Positions 35,690-46,989 of a stretch of 64,000 bases of DNA are shown here, one piece after another. The position numbers and the translations under genes were made by a program. The notes under the pieces were generated by a model. It had not been told where the DNA came from, made no database searches, and worked only from the letters and a program-made list of their open reading frames with translations. Within the stretch, counting starts at the first letter, position 1, and each line of letters begins with the position of its first letter. Origin of the DNA: Ephydatia muelleri (Eukaryota; Porifera; Demospongiae; Spongillida; Spongillidae); NCBI GenBank assembly GCA_013339895.1, contig JABACO010000004.1, positions 4,170,392-4,234,391 of the forward strand, in the 5' to 3' direction.

Positions 35690-37100
35690 CTATGTTGGAA
35701 AGTGGAAGGTGAGTGTGGAGTTGGATGGTGGGCATGAAGGGGGAAGGGAAACGGAGGGCGGGGTGTGGAGAAGAAATGTGGAAGGTGGGTGAAGAGTGGA
35801 AAGGGAAGTAGAAGGTGGGTGTGAAGAGTTGTGGAAGATGAGTATGGATAGAGAAGGGAAGCGGATGGTGTGGAGAGTGAGAAGAGATGTGGAAGGTTGG
35901 TGGGGAAGTGGAAGATGGGATTGGAGAGGGAAAGAAGTGGAAGGTGAGTGTGGAGAGTGGGGTGATGGGCATGGAGAGCAATGGGGAATGGAAGGCAAGT
36001 GTGAAGAGATATGTGGAAGGTGGGTGTGGAGAGGGAAGGGAAGTGGAAGGTGAGTGGAGAGTGGTAATGTGGTGTGGTGAGGTAAGCCAAGTATAAGGTG
36101 TGGAGTGAGAAATGAAGTGAAAGATGTGTGTGTAGAGTCACTCTCCACATCCACCTTCCATTTCCCTTCTCCACGCCCACATCCCACTCCCACACTCACC
36201 CTCCACATTGCTTCTCTCTCCACATCTCTTCTCATTCTCCACACTCAATTTACAACTCTCTTCTCTCCACACCCATCTTTGACTTCATTCATCATACAAT
36301 TGTGTAACCACAAATACATGTACATGGGATGAGCCATAATAAGGATAGACACGCACACTACATGTTTCAAATGGTGGGCATGGAGAAGGTAGGGTGGATG
36401 TGAAGTGAGAATGTGGAAAGTGTGGTGAGAGAAGCAAAGTGGAAGCGGGGTGTTGGTCAGCATGGGGAAGGAAAGTGGAACGTGGGTGTGGAGAGAGAAG
36501 ATGGGGTGGAGGGAAGGGTAGTGAAAGGTGAGAAGGGGGTTAGGTGGGTGTGTAAGGAGATGTGAAAAATGGGTGTGGCAAAGTGGAAGGTGAGTCTGAA
36601 GAGTGGGTGGTGGTAGGTGTGGAGAGGAAAGATAAGTGGAAGGTCGGTGTGAGAGTGAGAATGAAGTGAAAGATTGATGTGTAGAGGGAGGGAAATAGAA
36701 GGTGGGTGTGGAGAGGGAAGGGAAATAGAAGGTGGGTGTGGAGATGGTGGGTGTGGAGATGGTGGGTGTGGAGATGGTGGGTGTGGAGATGGTGGGTGTG
36801 GAGAGGGAAGGGAAATAGAAGGTGGGTGTGGAGAGGGAAGGGAAATAGAAGGTGGATATGGAGAGAGAAGAAATGTGGAAGGTGGTTGCAGAAGGGAAGG
36901 AAATGGCAGGTGGGTGTGGATAGTAAAAAGAGATGCAGAAGGTGGGTGTGGAGAGAAGTGAATCGGAAGGCGGAAGGGATGGGTTTTGAGAGTGAGGGAG
37001 ATTGCATGTGGAGAGTGAGAAAGGTAGTGATTGTGGGCATGGAGAGTGAGAAGTGAAGTGGAGGGAGTGAGAGCAGGTTAGTGAAGGTGCATGTGTGCAG
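35690..37100. repeat. Purine/pyrimidine minisatellite, unit 1
   Basis: Degenerate tandem repeats built on GGAAGGTGGGTGTGGAGAG. They are purine-rich on this strand at 35,690-36,138 and 36,370-37,090, and inverted (pyrimidine-rich) at 36,140-36,290. A run of five 15-bp units (GGTGGGTGTGGAGAT) is at about 36,730-36,800. Such strand-asymmetric tracts can form triplexes. Very long proline/histidine/serine frames on the minus strand and glycine/glutamate frames on the plus strand are compositional. Confidence 0.85.
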
Positions 37101-37210
37101 AGGGGAGAGTGCAGGTGAGCGAGAGTGATGGGAAGGGAGGTGGTTGAATATGCGAGGCAGAGAAGGTGGTGAGGCAGGTGTGAGTGTTGAGTGATAGTTA
37201 TTAGTTGTAC

Positions 37211-37489
37211 TACCTCCCCATGCACCTCCTCCCCATGCACCTTCTCCCCATGCACCTCCTCCCCATGCACCTCCTCCCCATGCACCTCCTCCCCATGCAC
37301 CTCCTCCCCATGCACCTCCTCCCCATGCACCTCCTCCCCATGCACCTCCTCCCCATGCACCTCCTCCCCATGCACCTCCTCCCCATGCACCTCCTCCCCA
37401 TGCACCTCCTCCCCATGCACCTCCTCCCCATGCACCTCCTCCCCATGCACCTCCTCCCCATGCACCTCCTCCCCATGCACCTCCTCCCC
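37211..37489. repeat. 15-bp tandem repeat, about 19 units, unit 1
   Basis: Near-perfect CCCCATGCACCTCCT repeats. Unit 2 has about 16 at 43,165-43,395. The repeat is a multiple of three, so both strands give open frames such as HGEEV or MHLLP, which I do not treat as genes. Confidence 0.9.
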
Positions 37490-37904
37490 CAACACAGTGA
37501 TTTATAACTACAAAGAAGGTTCTGTCAGTGCACTTTCAACAATGAGTAGCCAAAGAACCTGCAAAGAAAATGTACAAATTCATTAAGATAGAAACTCAAT
37601 GGATTTCTGACACTTGACCTCAAGAACACTGAGACATGTTTGGAGCAATTTTAATTGGATGTAACAGCCTTCCTGAAATAGTGTTTCAAGACATATGTGC
37701 ATATGTTCAATAGAACACACAACACACATACATGGTTAGTGAATACAGCAGATGTAGAGTGTGTGCTTAACCTATTTCAACTATAAAACCCTGTGTTCCG
37801 GCAAAAAGTAGTGAATAAACTGTCTCTGACGTTAGGTGTTTGTTAATGAGCTTGAATTGGTAATTCCAATCATATGATCTATTGTTAAAACCTAATGACA
37901 CGCT

Positions 37905-38131
37905 ATGAGGTTCCCTCATCCTCCTCACCTAACTATGTGGTTCCCCCATCCTCCTCACCCAGCTATGTGGTTCCCCCATCCTCCTCACCCAGCTATGTGG
38001 TTCCCTCATCCTCCTCACCCAGCTATGTGGTTCCCTCATCCTCCTCACCCAGCTATGCGGTTCCCCCATCCTCCTCACCCAGCTATGTGGTTCCCCCATC
38101 CTCCTTACCCAGCTATGTGTTTCCCCCATAA
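37905..38131. repeat. 30-bp tandem repeat, about 7 units, unit 1
   Basis: Unit is about CTATGTGGTTCCCCCATCCT followed by CCTCACCCAG. The paralogous array in unit 2 (44,510-44,915) has nearly twice as many units. Confidence 0.9.
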
Positions 38132-38336
38132 GGGGTATAAAGTCATGTTCAATTTAGCTCCATTTGCTGCTGTGACCACATCAATGACATGCATTGTGAA
38201 ATGGGGATCTGGTGGCTTACACATGTCTAGTGCTGACCAATTAGAACTAATAGTGTAGGTCACTTTCAGCCTGGTTATTTTGTTAGAGATTTTTGGAGCT
38301 GACCTGGTTTATTTAGTCATAAGGCCACTTTTGTAG

Positions 38337-38707
38337 GGCAAAGAAAAAGTGCAGAAGGGCCGATTGAAGATGACACAGAGCTTGGATAAACTGCAGCACT
38401 CCCAGAGACAAGAGGTGTGTGTGTTTTCATGTGTGGGTGTGCACCTGTGCATATGTGTGTTAATGGTACGGTAATGTATGACAGGCTGCACAGCAAAGAA
38501 AGGAAGACAAAAAGAAGGCAGAAAAGGAGAAGATGCTGAATGAGCCAGACCCTGAGAAAACAAGGAAGTCGGAGATATGTGTGTGTTTCTGGCCATCATT
38601 GGTTGGCTTTCAAAACTCCACCACATGGCAATGCATAGGAGAAAGAACACAAAAAAGCCTTGAAGAAGATGGGACCCAAAATGAAGAAGATGAAGATAAA
38701 GGGTTAA
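38337..38707 (+). CDS. CCDC47-like C-terminal exons, unit 1 (splice donor mutated)
   Basis: Three phase-0 exons, A 38,337-38,414, B 38,485-38,574 and C 38,639-38,707, encode the basic tail of a CCDC47-like protein (GKEKVQKGRLK; AAQQRKEDKKKAEKEKMLNE; EKEHKKALKKMG; ending KMKIKG). CCDC47 is an ER membrane calcium-binding protein of the PAT chaperone complex at the Sec61 translocon. Its tail has the same layout (QEAAQ-REEKK-AEKER-NEEDPEK then MKMKQ). Exon A is intact here, but the donor after exon B reads GAG|ATATGT instead of GTATGT. Retention of that intron would still give an open frame to about 38,730 with a different tail. Upstream exons are not visible in the window. Confidence 0.8.
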
Positions 38708-38930
38708 ATTGTTACAAATTGTGCACTTGATTATGCTCGCATTCTGTGCATTGTAAATTTGGGCCAATAATTTAATCCAAAGATGTTTTTTTTTGTGCAT
38801 ATCCGGTTAACTTTTGATTGGAAGTGCAGTATAGAGGGCGGGATATGCCCTTCCCCTTTCTATAATACTATTACTTGCTGTGGGGATGGGGTTGTTTTGA
38901 ACCCCGCCTCAGTTGAGATAATGCAAAGCG

Positions 38931-38969
38931 ATGGCGTCGATCATTGCTCACAAGGCACAACGGCATGGG
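38931..38969 (+). other. Possible first exon of an unknown gene, unit 1
   Basis: ATGGCGTCGATC opens a 13-codon frame (MASIIAHKAQRHG) that meets a GTATTT donor. The same is present in unit 2 near 45,720 with one change (KS for KA). A GC-rich, TATAAT-like region precedes it. No following exon was identified. Confidence 0.25.
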
Positions 38970-39425
38970 GTATTTGAAGTCGACTAGTCCTCTAAACGCC
39001 TCTGCAAGTTTCCCCTTTCAACGTAACACATACATTTGTAAGGACAGATGCTCGATCAGTTCTATCCTTTCTTATACATGAAGCTTGCATGTTGCATGAC
39101 TGTGCAGCACATTCGTTCCTGCTCTTTGTACCTTTCACTAAGTAATCCACCATTTGAAATCTCTTTCACTTCGTTGTGCGTGTCTAAAGGCGGTAATCTC
39201 AATAATCATGCAGCTATACAAGCAAAGAATAGCCCGATTATATGCGTAAACGATGAGCTATTTACATGTACATGGATTTCGTTGACAAATGTCGCTTCAT
39301 TTGGCACACGTTCAGTTCTCAGCATAACACACAATTGTTGGCTCATCATTTCCATGGCTCCAAATTCAAACGCATATACACATCAAACATCAATCAGCAT
39401 CATTCACACCACACTGACACACACT

Positions 39426-40583
39426 AGGGTGTGTAACCGGTTATCAGGTTATTCGGGTTATTCGGATATTCGCAAAAACCTATCCGTTCGAATAGCAATT
39501 TAGCATTACTCGGAAAAATCGATTAGTGAATTTTATCTATTCGAAATAACCGGTTTATGTTTCTCCATTCGGAGGTACTTAGGTATTCGTCGTCAGCATT
39601 GACAATTCGTCCATTATTCGAATACCGTTTTATACTAATATCCGGATATGATTTTCAACAGAGTAATTCATAATTAGAGTTATACGTCACTGTTGTTTTT
39701 ACTATTTATACATACAGAAGCAATTTATAATTCTATAGGTATTGAGTAAATAGATAGTAATATAATACTAAATATTTAATGCGCATCAATTGGGGATACA
39801 ATATATACAACGTGTACTAGCTCAATGCTTTTATCATCGTCTTTAAGTAAGTAACGAAGTTCATTAGTATATGCCACGAGTTGTGTTTATATGTAGTAGC
39901 GATAAATTTATGTACCAGTACTAGTATTGCATCGTTTTATTGTACAGTGGTACGAAGTGAGTATTGCGCTAACGAGTGAAATAGAATGACAGACTTCTTA
40001 CCCACTTCAAGTAAGTATGCGCGCTCTGTTTGAGTATGTATAGGAATTGGAGAGCATTACGCAATTATTAAACTAATGGATATGCATTTATAGCGAGAAC
40101 GTGAATGGAGTGTTGAGGGATGATTGTAAGTGGAGTACGTGATTGTACGTGATGTGGGGTGAGTTTTTAATGGCGATGTCTGGTCTCAGTGGTTAGTGTT
40201 GGATGGTTAGGTTTACATTACTATTGATATGTACACGTGCATGGTAATGACATACAATTTATTAAACTCTATATGAAAAACACATGCTACTGTAGACCTT
40301 TGTGTCTCAACTGACATGCATAGCTCTAGTTTGGTGCGAGACCAGGTGGATTTCTGTGCAGACATAAATTATCTTCTCAGTGTGCACTCCAAACCACCAT
40401 AACCTGAATAACCTAGGTATTCGGCAGGAAATTTGGTAAAACCTATTCGGATAAATCGATTTTGTTTTTTAAACTATTCGGAAAAATCGATTTTCAGATC
40501 CACAAAAACCTGAAAAATCGATTACTGTTTTAAAAATATTCGGAAAAATCGATTTTCATTATGCAGGGGAGGTTACACACCCT
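39426..40583. mobile_element. 1.16-kb hAT-like non-autonomous element
   Basis: Terminal repeats AGGGTGTGTAACC and GGTTACACACCCT. Many subterminal copies of ATTCGGAAAAATCGATT occur in both orientations at both ends, as hAT transposase-binding regions often have. It sits in the CA repeat, so the 8-bp duplication (ACACACAC) cannot be proven. Unit 1 has the empty site at about 34,945. No transposase frame is seen. Confidence 0.8.
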
Positions 40584-40584
40584 A

Positions 40585-40710
40585 ACACACACACACCACA
40601 CACACATAAACACACATACACACACAAACACACACATACACATGCACACAAACACACACACAACACACACATCTACACACACACACACACACACACACAA
40701 TACACACGAC
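40585..40710. repeat. CA microsatellite, unit 2
   Basis: Counterpart of 34,950-35,035, split from its left flank by the hAT-like element. Confidence 0.85.
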
Positions 40711-41369
40711 ATGCATGCACCACACAATATATACAAACATCCTGAAACAACATCGATCTTCACATGCGCGCATCTTGGTCATATCAATGCGAGGAGGATA
40801 TAGTTGGCCAAAAGATCTTCAAGTGGACCAGAAATATTAAATCCTATGACTATTGTCGCTATGACAACCAACGACAAAACGTCGATGGCTATACGTCACT
40901 GAATGCTGGCTGAAGAAGGGAGGTGGGTATTGTGAAACAGCTCAAAGAGATATACCATTGTACCATGCCGCGTGGATAGGTAGCATTATAGAATTAACCG
41001 GTGTACTAACTACAATCGAAGAATTCATTCCTATTTCAAGAACAGGATAGTTAATTAACAACACACGATAGATAATACTTAACTAAAAGATGGGTATCTT
41101 TCAGCTATATGTGCTTTAAGATGTGGCCAAACGCCATTAGCCCTCCAAATTTTTTTCTGAACATAATTAACTCAGAAAGCCAAGTCTCAGATAGAGAAGT
41201 GTGCATCACCTTCTCCTGTCTTATCATATGCTTGCAGCAGCTTCTTGTGTATGTACTGTGCTCCAGATAGGATCAACAAAAGTGATGGAACGAGTGGTTC
41301 ACAGTCAGGTGTGTTGCCTGTGTAGTTGTTTGTATGTAGGAGCTCCACTCGTCACTGAATATTATGTTG

Positions 41370-42640
41370 GAAAGTGGAAGGTGAGTGTGGAGTTGGATGG
41401 TGGGCATGAAGGGGGAAGGGAAACGGAGGGTGGGCGTGGAGAAGAAATGTGGAAGGTGGGTGAAGAGTGGGAAGGGAAGTAGAAGGTGGGTGTGAAGAGT
41501 TGTGGAGGATAGAGAAGGGAAGCGGATGACAGGTGTGGAGAGGGAAGTGGTGTGGAGAGTGAGAAGAGATGCGGAAGGTTGGTGGGGAAGTGGAAGATGG
41601 GTTTGGAGAGGGAAAGAAGTGGAAGCTGAGTGTGGAGAGTAGGGTGGTGGGCATGGAGAGCAATGGGAAATGGAAGGCAAGTGTGAAGAGACATGTGGAA
41701 GGTGGGTGTGGAGAGGGAAGGGAAGTGGAAGGTGAGTGGAGAGTGGTAATGTGGTGTGGTGAGGTAAGCCAAATATAAGGCGGGTGTGGAGTGAGAAATG
41801 AAGTGAAAGATGTGTGTGTAGAGTCACTCTCCACATCCATGCACCTTCCATTTCCCTTCTCCACGCCCACATCCCACTCCCACACTCACCCTCCACATTG
41901 CTTCTCTCTCCACATCTCTTCTCATTCTCCACACTCAATTTACAACTCTCTTCTCTCCACACCCATCTTTGACTTCATTCATCATACAATTGTGTAACCA
42001 CAAATACATGTACATGGGATGAGCCACAATAAGGATAGACATGCACACTACATGTTTCAAACGATGGGCGTGGAGAATATAGGGTGGATGTGGAGTGAGA
42101 ATGTGGAAAGTGTGGAGAGAGAAGCAAAGTGGAAGGTGAGTGTTGGTCAGCATAGGGAAGGGAAGTGGAACGTGGGTGTGGAGAGAGAAGATGGGGTGGA
42201 GGGAAGGGTAGTGAAAGGTGAGAAGGGAAGGGTTAGGTGGGTGTGTAAGGAGATGTGAAAAATGGGTGTGGCAAAGTGGAAAGTGAGTCTGGAGAGTGGG
42301 GTTGTGGGTGTGGAGAGGAAAGAGAAATAGAAGGTGGGTGTGAGAGGGAAGGGAAATAGAAGGTGGGTGTAGAGAGGGAAGAGAAATAGAAGGTAGATAT
42401 GGAGAGAGAAGAAATGTGGAAGGTGGTTGCAGAAGGAAAGGAAGTGGCTAGTGGGTGTGGATAGTAAAAAGAGATGCAGAAGGTGGGTGTGGAGAGAAGT
42501 TAATTGGAAGACAGGGAAGGGATGGGTTTTGAGAGTGAGGGAGATTGCATGTGGAGAGTGAGAAAGGTAGTGGAATGTGGGCATGGAGAGTGAGAAGTGA
42601 AGTGGAGGGAGTGAGAGCAGGTTAGTGAAGGTGCATGTGT
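41370..42640. repeat. Purine/pyrimidine minisatellite, unit 2
   Basis: Same composition as 35,690-37,100, including the inverted pyrimidine block (about 41,826-41,975). Unit counts differ; for example the block of GGTGGGTGTGGAGAT units is missing here. Confidence 0.85.
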
Positions 42641-42646
42641 GTAGAG

Positions 42647-43047
42647 CAGGGGCGGATCTAGGGGGGGGGGGGGGGCACCGGGGGCACGTGCCCCCCCCTT
42701 CCGTTCATCTAATTATATATTCATGTTACATAATCGTACCGTGTAACTGCTGATATCGCGTATGAAAGAAGTATTAACGCTTCGCGACCATTCAAAAGCG
42801 ACCACGAAGGCTCTCCGCCTCACTGTATGACAAAAATGCATAAACTAGCTACATGCTAGTATTAGTAGTACATGTACTTTCATGCTTTTGTATTAAGTGA
42901 TAAGTGCTAATTTTTCATTATGAATGTGTGTCAGTATTGCTATATTGCTAAAAGCTTCCGCGCTTCGCGCTGGAGGGGGCACATCTCCCTCCCGCACCCA
43001 CCCCCTTCCTGTGCCCCCCCCTTCCTAAATTCCTGGATCCGCCCCTG
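42647..43047. mobile_element. 401-bp hAT-like MITE with 5-bp target duplication (TAGAG)
   Basis: Ends CAGGGGCGGATCTAGG and its near-complement (CCTGGATCCGCCCCTG). TAGAG occurs at 42,642-42,646 and 43,048-43,052. Unit 1 (about 37,095) has the uninterrupted site with one CAGAG, so insertion followed the duplication. The interior has G and C runs like the element at 24,910. No coding sequence. Confidence 0.9.
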
Positions 43048-43164
43048 TAGAGGGGAGAGTGCAGGTGAGCGAGAGTGATGGGAAGGGAGGTGGTTGAATA
43101 TGCGAGGCAGAGAAGGTGGTGAGGCAGGTGTGAGTGTTGAGTGAGTTGTACTACCTCCCATACA

Positions 43165-43395
43165 CCTCTTCCCATGCACCTCCTCCCCATGCACCTCCTC
43201 CCCATGCACCTCCTCCCCATGCACCTCCTCCCCATGCACCTCCTCCCCATGCACCTCCTCCCCATGCACCTCCTCCCCATGCACCTCCTCCCCATGCACC
43301 TCCTCCCCATGCACCTCCTCCCCATGCACCTCCTCCCCATGCACCTCCTCCCCATGCACCTCCTCCCCATGCACCTCCTCCCCATGCACCTCCTC
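43165..43395. repeat. 15-bp tandem repeat, about 16 units, unit 2
   Basis: Same CCCCATGCACCTCCT unit as in unit 1, with about three fewer copies. Confidence 0.9.
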
Positions 43396-43663
43396 CCCCG
43401 CATTCTCCCCCAACACAGTGATTTATAACACCAGAACATACAAAGAACGTTCTGTCAGTGCACTTTCAACAATGAGTAGCCAAAGAACCTGCAAAGAAAA
43501 TTTACAAATTCATTAAGATAGAAACTCAATGGATTTCTGACACTTGACCTCATTGGAGCAATTTTAATTGGATGTACCAGCCTTCCTGAAATAGTGTTTC
43601 AGACATATATGTGCATATGTTCAATAGAACACACAACACACATATATGGTTAGTGAATACAGC

Positions 43664-44337
43664 AAAACTATGGATTGACTGGCTATGCTGAAGCAAGTAA
43701 ATTCCTCAGTGGTACATAGCAGCTGTGCATGTGCTATAGCTGGTATTGTGCTTTGAAGCATTACTGAATTTATGTGCTCCACAATATCTCTGGAGTACTC
43801 CCATACCTGTCTTCTTTCCTGTCTGTATAAAATGGCTTATGACACCCCCCTATATGAAATATACAAGCTGATTAGCAAGCCACGAAAACTACGGGCATCT
43901 CTCCATGGAATGGCTAAACCAGTCATTTGGCTCCACTGAGCACTCTGCTTTTGAGCTGTATAAATCTTGGGGGGTGGATCTCAGGGCTACCCTTGTTTGT
44001 GTTGATATGAAAAAAACCCTCTGTGTAAGCGGTACATTATCTTGTTTGTGATCTACGAAAAGCTTGCACCTGCAAACTCTACAAAAGGTCTTCCAGGATA
44101 CAGGTTCCGTGAGCAGTGTGTAAATATTTATCGTTAAACCATCGGTTTTGTTCACTGATAGAAAACGTGTAGAATACATATTGTCGCTTACCAGGCTTAG
44201 CTTGTTAGTCTGGAACAAATAGTAGCCACTTTAATTTTATAAGCGCGATTTCGTACAATACGAACGCAAAGACATTACAATTTCCCGCCATGAGACTGTC
44301 ATTAAATGCACGAGCGCTGGTTCAAATATGCGTCATA
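43664..44337. other. 0.7-kb block absent from unit 1
   Basis: Unit 1 goes directly from GAATACAGCA to GATGTAGAGTG; here about 670 bp intervene. There are no terminal repeats and no clear target duplication. A 109-codon minus-strand frame (43,889-44,218) is unrecognised. Either a retro-insert or a deletion in unit 1. Confidence 0.6.
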
Positions 44338-44509
44338 GATGTAGAGTGTGTGCTTAACCTATTTCAACTATAAAACCCTGTATTCCGGCAAAAAGTAGTG
44401 AATAAACTGTCTCTGACGTTAGGTGTTTGTTAATGAGCTTGAATTGGTAATTCCAATCATATGATCTATTTTTAAAACCTAAGGACACGACCGAAACAAC
44501 CCACCTATG

Positions 44510-44915
44510 AGGTTCCCCCATCCTCCATATTGAGCTATGTGGTTCCCCCATCCTCCTCACCCAGTTATGTGGTTCCCTCATCCTCCTCACCCAGCTTTGT
44601 GATTCCCTCATCCTCCTCACCCAGCTATGTGGTTCCCTCATCCTCCTCACCCAACTATGTGGTTCCCTCATCCTCCTCACCCAGCTATGCATGTGGTTCC
44701 CTCATCCTCCTCACCGAGCTATGTGGTTCCCTCATCCTCCTCACCCAGCTATGTGGTTCCCTCATACTCCTCCCTCAGCTATGTGGTTCCCTCATCCTCC
44801 TCACCTAGCAATGTGGTTCCCCCATCCTCCTCACCTAGCTAGGGGGTTCCCCCATCCTCCTCACCCAGCTATGTGGTTCCTCATCCTCCTACCCAGCTAT
44901 GTGGTACCCCCATAA
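44510..44915. repeat. 30-bp tandem repeat, about 13-14 units, unit 2
   Basis: Counterpart of 37,905-38,131 with about twice as many units and more variants. Pro/Ser-rich frames here are compositional. Confidence 0.88.
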
Positions 44916-45124
44916 GGGGTATAAAGTCATGTTCTATTAGCTCCATGCATTTGCTGCTGTGACCACATCAATGACATGTATTGTGAAATGGGGATCTGGT
45001 GGCTTACACATGTCTAGTTGCTGACCAATTAGAACTAATAGTGTAGGTCACTTTCAGCCTGGTTATCTTGTTAGAGATTTTTGGAGCTGACCTGGTTCAA
45101 TCAGTCATGAGGCCACTTTTGTAG

Positions 45125-45493
45125 GGCAAAGAAAAAGTGCAGATGGGCCGATTGAAGTTGACACAGAGCTTGGAGAAACTGCAGTACTCCCAGTAACATG
45201 AGGTGTGTGTGCTCATGTGTGGGTCTGTACCTGTGCGTATGTGTGTTAATGGCATGGTGATGTATGACAGGCTGCACAGCAAAGAAAGGAAGACAAAAAG
45301 AAGGCAGAAAAGGAAAAGATGCTGAATGAGCCAGACCCTGAGAAAACAAGGAAGTGGGAGGTATGTGTGTGTTTCTTGCCATCATTGGTTGGCTTTCAAA
45401 ACTCCACCACATGGCAATGCATAGGAGAAAGAACACAAAAAAGCCTTGAAGAAGATGGGACACACAATGAAGCAGATGAAGATAAAGGGTTAA
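45125..45493 (+). pseudogene. CCDC47-like C-terminal exons, unit 2 (premature stop)
   Basis: Exons A 45,125-45,202, B 45,271-45,360 and C 45,425-45,493 match unit 1. Exon A has an in-frame TAA at 45,194-45,196 where unit 1 has AGA. Exon B keeps a good GTATGT donor, so splicing to exon C would be normal. The tail ends KQMKIKG. Thus the lesion differs from unit 1: a stop here, a lost donor there. If an upstream body of the gene exists outside the window, neither tail would give the ancestral protein as the sequence stands. Confidence 0.78.
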
Positions 45494-45823
45494 ATTGTGC
45501 CCGTTACATTTGATTATGCATGCTCGCATTCTGTGCATTGTAAATTTTGGTCAATAATTTAATATATCCAAAGATGTTATTTTTGTGCATCCGGTTAACT
45601 TTTGATTGGAAGTGCAGTATAGAGGGCGGGATATGCCCTTCCCCTTTCTATAATACTATTACTTGCTGTGGGGATGGGGTTCTTTTTGAACCCCGCCTCA
45701 GTTGAGATAATGCAAAGCGATGGCGTCGATCATTGCTCACAAGTCACAACGGCATGGGGTATTTGAAGTCGACTAGTCCTCTAAACTCCTCTGCAAGTTT
45801 CCCCTTTCAACGTAACACATACA

Positions 45824-45828
<5 letters not shown>

Positions 45829-45855
<27 letters not shown>

Positions 45856-46704
45856 TATTGCATACATATAAACACACATACATATGCAAGAAGGCAAGTA
45901 GTGGCACAATGTGTACGTGCACTTACAAACTGCCTAAACATGGAAGGGATATAACATACAAAAGGGTGATAGGTCAACAGATCTAAGTCGGGTACGAAAA
46001 ACTGTAATGTTCAATGAAGTGACAACATCATGGGGTAAGTGGTTTCATATAGGTATCACACGTTCAGTGAAAAAATGCGCTCGGAATGCATGACGGGGTA
46101 AATGTTTGGATCGCAGGATACAAGGATGACCTCGGATGGAATAAGACCTAACCGGTTTGGTGAAAAAACTCTCAAAAGGTAAATCAACCAGGTTATCATA
46201 GATCTTATAGCACATGACAAGGTCGTAGAAGACTCTCCTGTACTCTAAGGACTGTAAACCCAGGTTCGCAAGGCGATCATCATAATCCATATATGGTACA
46301 CCAGCACGTTTGAGTATGGCACGAGTGAAAAATCTCTGAACGCGTTCAATACATTGAATATCTTTATGGAACCAGGGATTCCAAACTTGGGTATTACTTT
46401 CCAGAAGGGGACGAACATACACCTTATACAGACGCACAAGGAGAGACACATCGTTAGAATGAAAGCATTTTAAGAGAAGACAACTCCTATTGAAAGCCAT
46501 GGCGGCAATATTTGAGCAGTGCATACTTGGCGTAAGATCTGAATTCAAACACACCCTAAGATCTCTTATAGATGACAAGTAAATAAAAACATTCTCTAAC
46601 GAGAAAGTTGTTGGTATATAGGATTGACCAATGGTGGTGTAAAAAGCACAGAAACAAGAGTGACAGAAATTTGACTGGAAAATTGAAATAGGCCTATATT
46701 TAGC
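45829..46704 (-). mobile_element. 5'-truncated LINE (CR1/L2/Jockey-type RT tail)
   Basis: On the minus strand, from about 46,704 to the stop at 46,045, the frame encodes the C-terminal end of a non-LTR reverse transcriptase: VRDLGV-like SIRDLRVCLNSDL, LYKVYVRPLLESNTQVWNP, IERVQRFFTRAI, then LGLQSLEYRRVFYDLVMCYKI. It ends in a 3' tail of AATC repeats (45,829-45,856). The endonuclease and RT core are absent, typical of truncated insertion. Confidence 0.85.
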
Positions 46705-46870
46705 CCATTACTCAGGCATGTACTGTTACAACGTTAGTGTGCTAAATATAGGCCTATTTCAATTTTCCAGTCAAATTTCTGTCACTCTTGTTTCTGTGCT
46801 TTTTACACCACCATTGGTCAATCCTATATACCAACAACTTTCTCGTTAGAGAATGTTTTTATTTACTTGT
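46575..46870. repeat. 130-bp inverted duplication at the LINE 5' end
   Basis: 46,575-46,704 and 46,741-46,870 are almost perfect reverse complements separated by 36 bp. The left arm continues the LINE frame, so the right arm is an inverted piece of the same LINE. Confidence 0.85.
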
Positions 46871-46989
46871 TTCATAAGTTTTTTCCTCTGGCCTCTTTAT
46901 AAGTGGTCACAAATTAATTTTAATTTTTGAAGGGAGGGAGGTTAAAAAATTTAATAATAGAAATTATATGTATATGAGTTCTAAATGTT

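Larger units (their letters stand above)
34738..39197 (+). repeat. Segmental duplication, unit 1
   Basis: This block starts with AATCATGCAGCTATATAAGC and ends with GTGTCTAAAGGCGGTAA. It is repeated directly as unit 2 from about 39,198, with the same order of CA repeat, purine/pyrimidine minisatellites, 15-bp and 30-bp tandem repeats, CCDC47-like exons and 3' segment. The 3' segment recurs once more at 48,984-49,148, followed by unique sequence, so that is the original right flank. Confidence 0.88.

Noticed and set aside
35517..36244. Proline/serine/histidine-rich minus-strand proteins of 150-230 codons (also 41,273-41,962)
   Set aside because: Pyrimidine-rich minisatellite translated. Overlapping frames give the same kind of sequence.
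36245..37495. A 416-codon minus-strand reading frame with repeated HGEEV
   Set aside because: It is open only because the 15-bp tandem repeat and the minisatellite have lengths divisible by three and few stops. The opposite strand and other frames are open as well.
42940..43439. Long frames with HGEEV, APPPH and MHLLP repeats
   Set aside because: Same 15-bp array in unit 2; open on both strands.
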